NCBI GenBank assembly: GCA_009926645.1
Contig: RFOO01000082.1
Coordinates: 1 to 5,697, forward strand
DNA length: 5,697 nt
Origin: a bacterium
GTDB taxonomy: Bacteria > Verrucomicrobiota > Verrucomicrobiia > Opitutales > UBA953
Reading direction: 5' to 3'
A program made the position numbers and the translations under genes. Below, piece after piece: positions 4,942-5,697 of this stretch. The notes beneath the pieces were generated by a model. That model was given only the letters and a program-made list of their open reading frames with translations. It was not told the DNA's origin and ran no database searches. The first letter of the stretch is position 1, and the number at the start of each line of letters is the position of its first letter.

Positions 4942-4953
4942 TTTCTCTTCCCC

Positions 4954-5436
4954 ATGAACTCCGTCCTGAAATTATTACTCGAGGGTGAGCCTCTCGATAC
5001 CGCCCAAATCGGAAAGATTTTAAATATGGGCCAAGCGGCCGTGGAAAGTCAGTTGGCGGAACTCCGTCAGCAGGGAATTCTGTTGGGTTGGCGCGCCGTT
5101 TTGAATCCGAGTTTTGAAGCGGAGCGTCGCGTCCGTGCGGTGATTGAAATTAAAATTCGCACCGAAGGTACGGGTGGTTTTGACGTGATTGCTGAGCGTA
5201 TCAGCCAATTCGAACAAGTAGAGAGCTGCTATCTAATGTCGGGTGGCTATGATCTTCTCGTTGTTGTCACGGCTGATAACCTCTACAAGGTCGCTGGTTT
5301 CGTCCACGAACGTTTAGCTCGCATCGAAGGAGTCCAAGGCACTTCCACCCATTTCTTTCTTCGAGCCTACAAGAAGGATGGTTTCGTCATTACGGATGAA
5401 GCCTCTCGTCGCGATCGTCCATCCGTCAGCCCCTAA
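4954..5436 (+). CDS. Lrp/AsnC-family regulator, YugG (AlaR)-like
   Basis: This is an amino-acid-responsive DNA-binding protein of 160 residues, the family's usual size. An N-terminal winged HTH spans about 3-50 (TAQIGKILNM, then VESQLAELRQQGILLGWRAV). The ligand-binding RAM domain spans about 60-140, with the signature LMSGGYDLLVVV at 94-105. The stretch GFDVIAERISQFEQVESCYLMSG and the tail THFFLRAYKKDG with a final SP recall B. subtilis YugG, reported as AlaR, regulator of the alanine transaminase gene yugH/alaT; I compare from memory. The next gene here is indeed a YugH-like aminotransferase. The gene starts 12 bases after the DAHP synthase stop with no SD (leader TTTCTCTTCCCC), which suggests translational coupling or SD-independent initiation. 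Effector candidates are alanine or an aromatic amino acid, the latter inferred only from the neighbouring DAHP synthase. Confidence 0.93.
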   Translation: MNSVLKLLLEGEPLDTAQIGKILNMGQAAVESQLAELRQQGILLGWRAVLNPSFEAERRVRAVIEIKIRTEGTGGFDVIAERISQFEQVESCYLMSGGYDLLVVVTADNLYKVAGFVHERLARIEGVQGTSTHFFLRAYKKDGFVITDEASRRDRPSVSP

Positions 5437-5453
5437 AGCGCACTCTTTAAACC

Positions 5454-5697
5454 ATGGATGATTCTGGTCGATTCGTGGCGCACCACGTGGCGTCGCTTCC
5501 TAAGTCAGGAATTCGGGACTTTTTTGCCATCGTTTCCAGGATGAAGGACGCGGTGTCGCTGGGTATTGGCGAACCCGATTTTGTCACGCCGTTCTCGATT
5601 CGCGAAGCAGCCATGGCAGCTTTGGAAAAAGGTCGTACCTCCTACACCGATAATCGCGGTACTCTGCAACTACGCGAAGAGATTTCACGTTATGTGG
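5454..5697 (+). CDS. Class I/II PLP-dependent aminotransferase, N-terminal part, cut by window edge
   Basis: The frame from ATG 5454 is open to the window end (81 codons). It encodes the N-terminus of a fold-type I aspartate-aminotransferase-family enzyme: a SLPKSGIRDFFAIV helix, then VSLGIGEPDFVTP (the conserved GEPDF substrate loop), then ALEKGRTSYTDNRGTLQLREEIS, the typical 'YT...G..eLReaia' block. This segment closely recalls B. subtilis YugH (AlaT, alanine transaminase). The PLP lysine lies beyond the edge, so substrate choice (alanine, aspartate or aromatic keto acids) cannot be judged. It starts 17 bases after the Lrp-family gene with no SD, and is the third gene of the DAHP synthase operon. 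A second ATG at 5458 is in another frame. Confidence 0.9.
   Translation, partial: MDDSGRFVAHHVASLPKSGIRDFFAIVSRMKDAVSLGIGEPDFVTPFSIREAAMAALEKGRTSYTDNRGTLQLREEISRYV

Overview
The window is ordinary-looking bacterial chromosome, tightly packed with mid-GC genes and broken by one AT-rich gap at about 2100-2303. There are no rRNA or tRNA genes, no CRISPR array, no recognisable insertion sequence and no phage structural genes. Most start codons lack a clear Shine-Dalgarno sequence, which suggests a lineage with weak SD dependence. I would guess Verrucomicrobiota or a related PVC/FCB-type bacterium, but the sequence does not settle this.

Left block (1-1732). An adenylate-forming ligase related to phenylacetate-CoA ligases runs off the left edge on the minus strand. 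It is divergent from aroK (shikimate kinase, plus strand). The 3' end of aroK overlaps tail to tail by 47 bases with aat (leucyl/phenylalanyl-tRNA-protein transferase, minus strand). The aat start codon lies inside a perfect 10-bp inverted repeat.

Middle block (1771-3837, all minus). Transcription would run from a Fur-family regulator into nadA (quinolinate synthase, 13-base gap). It then reaches an AT-rich gap with a candidate terminator, a perfect 17-bp palindrome on a consensus -10 box, and two copies of a 14-bp dyad. Next comes a small unrecognised helix-turn-helix protein, followed by aat. The Fur-family protein keeps its structural zinc cysteines but lacks the histidine-rich motif of the usual sensing site.

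Right block (3871-5697, all plus). A type I-alpha DAHP synthase, an Lrp/AsnC regulator closely resembling Bacillus YugG (AlaR), and the start of a class I aminotransferase resembling YugH (AlaT) are spaced 12 and 17 bases apart and look like one operon. It diverges from the Fur/nadA operon across a short gap holding a 15-bp palindrome just before the DAHP synthase start.

Together the genes cover the entry and fifth steps of the shikimate pathway, amino-acid transamination with a paired regulator, the committed Fe-S step of de novo NAD synthesis, and N-end-rule protein tagging. I see no evidence of an undescribed multi-gene system. The most unusual signals are the atypical Fur-like protein joined to nadA, the small HTH gene with its palindrome-rich leader, and the DAHP synthase-AlaR-AlaT grouping.
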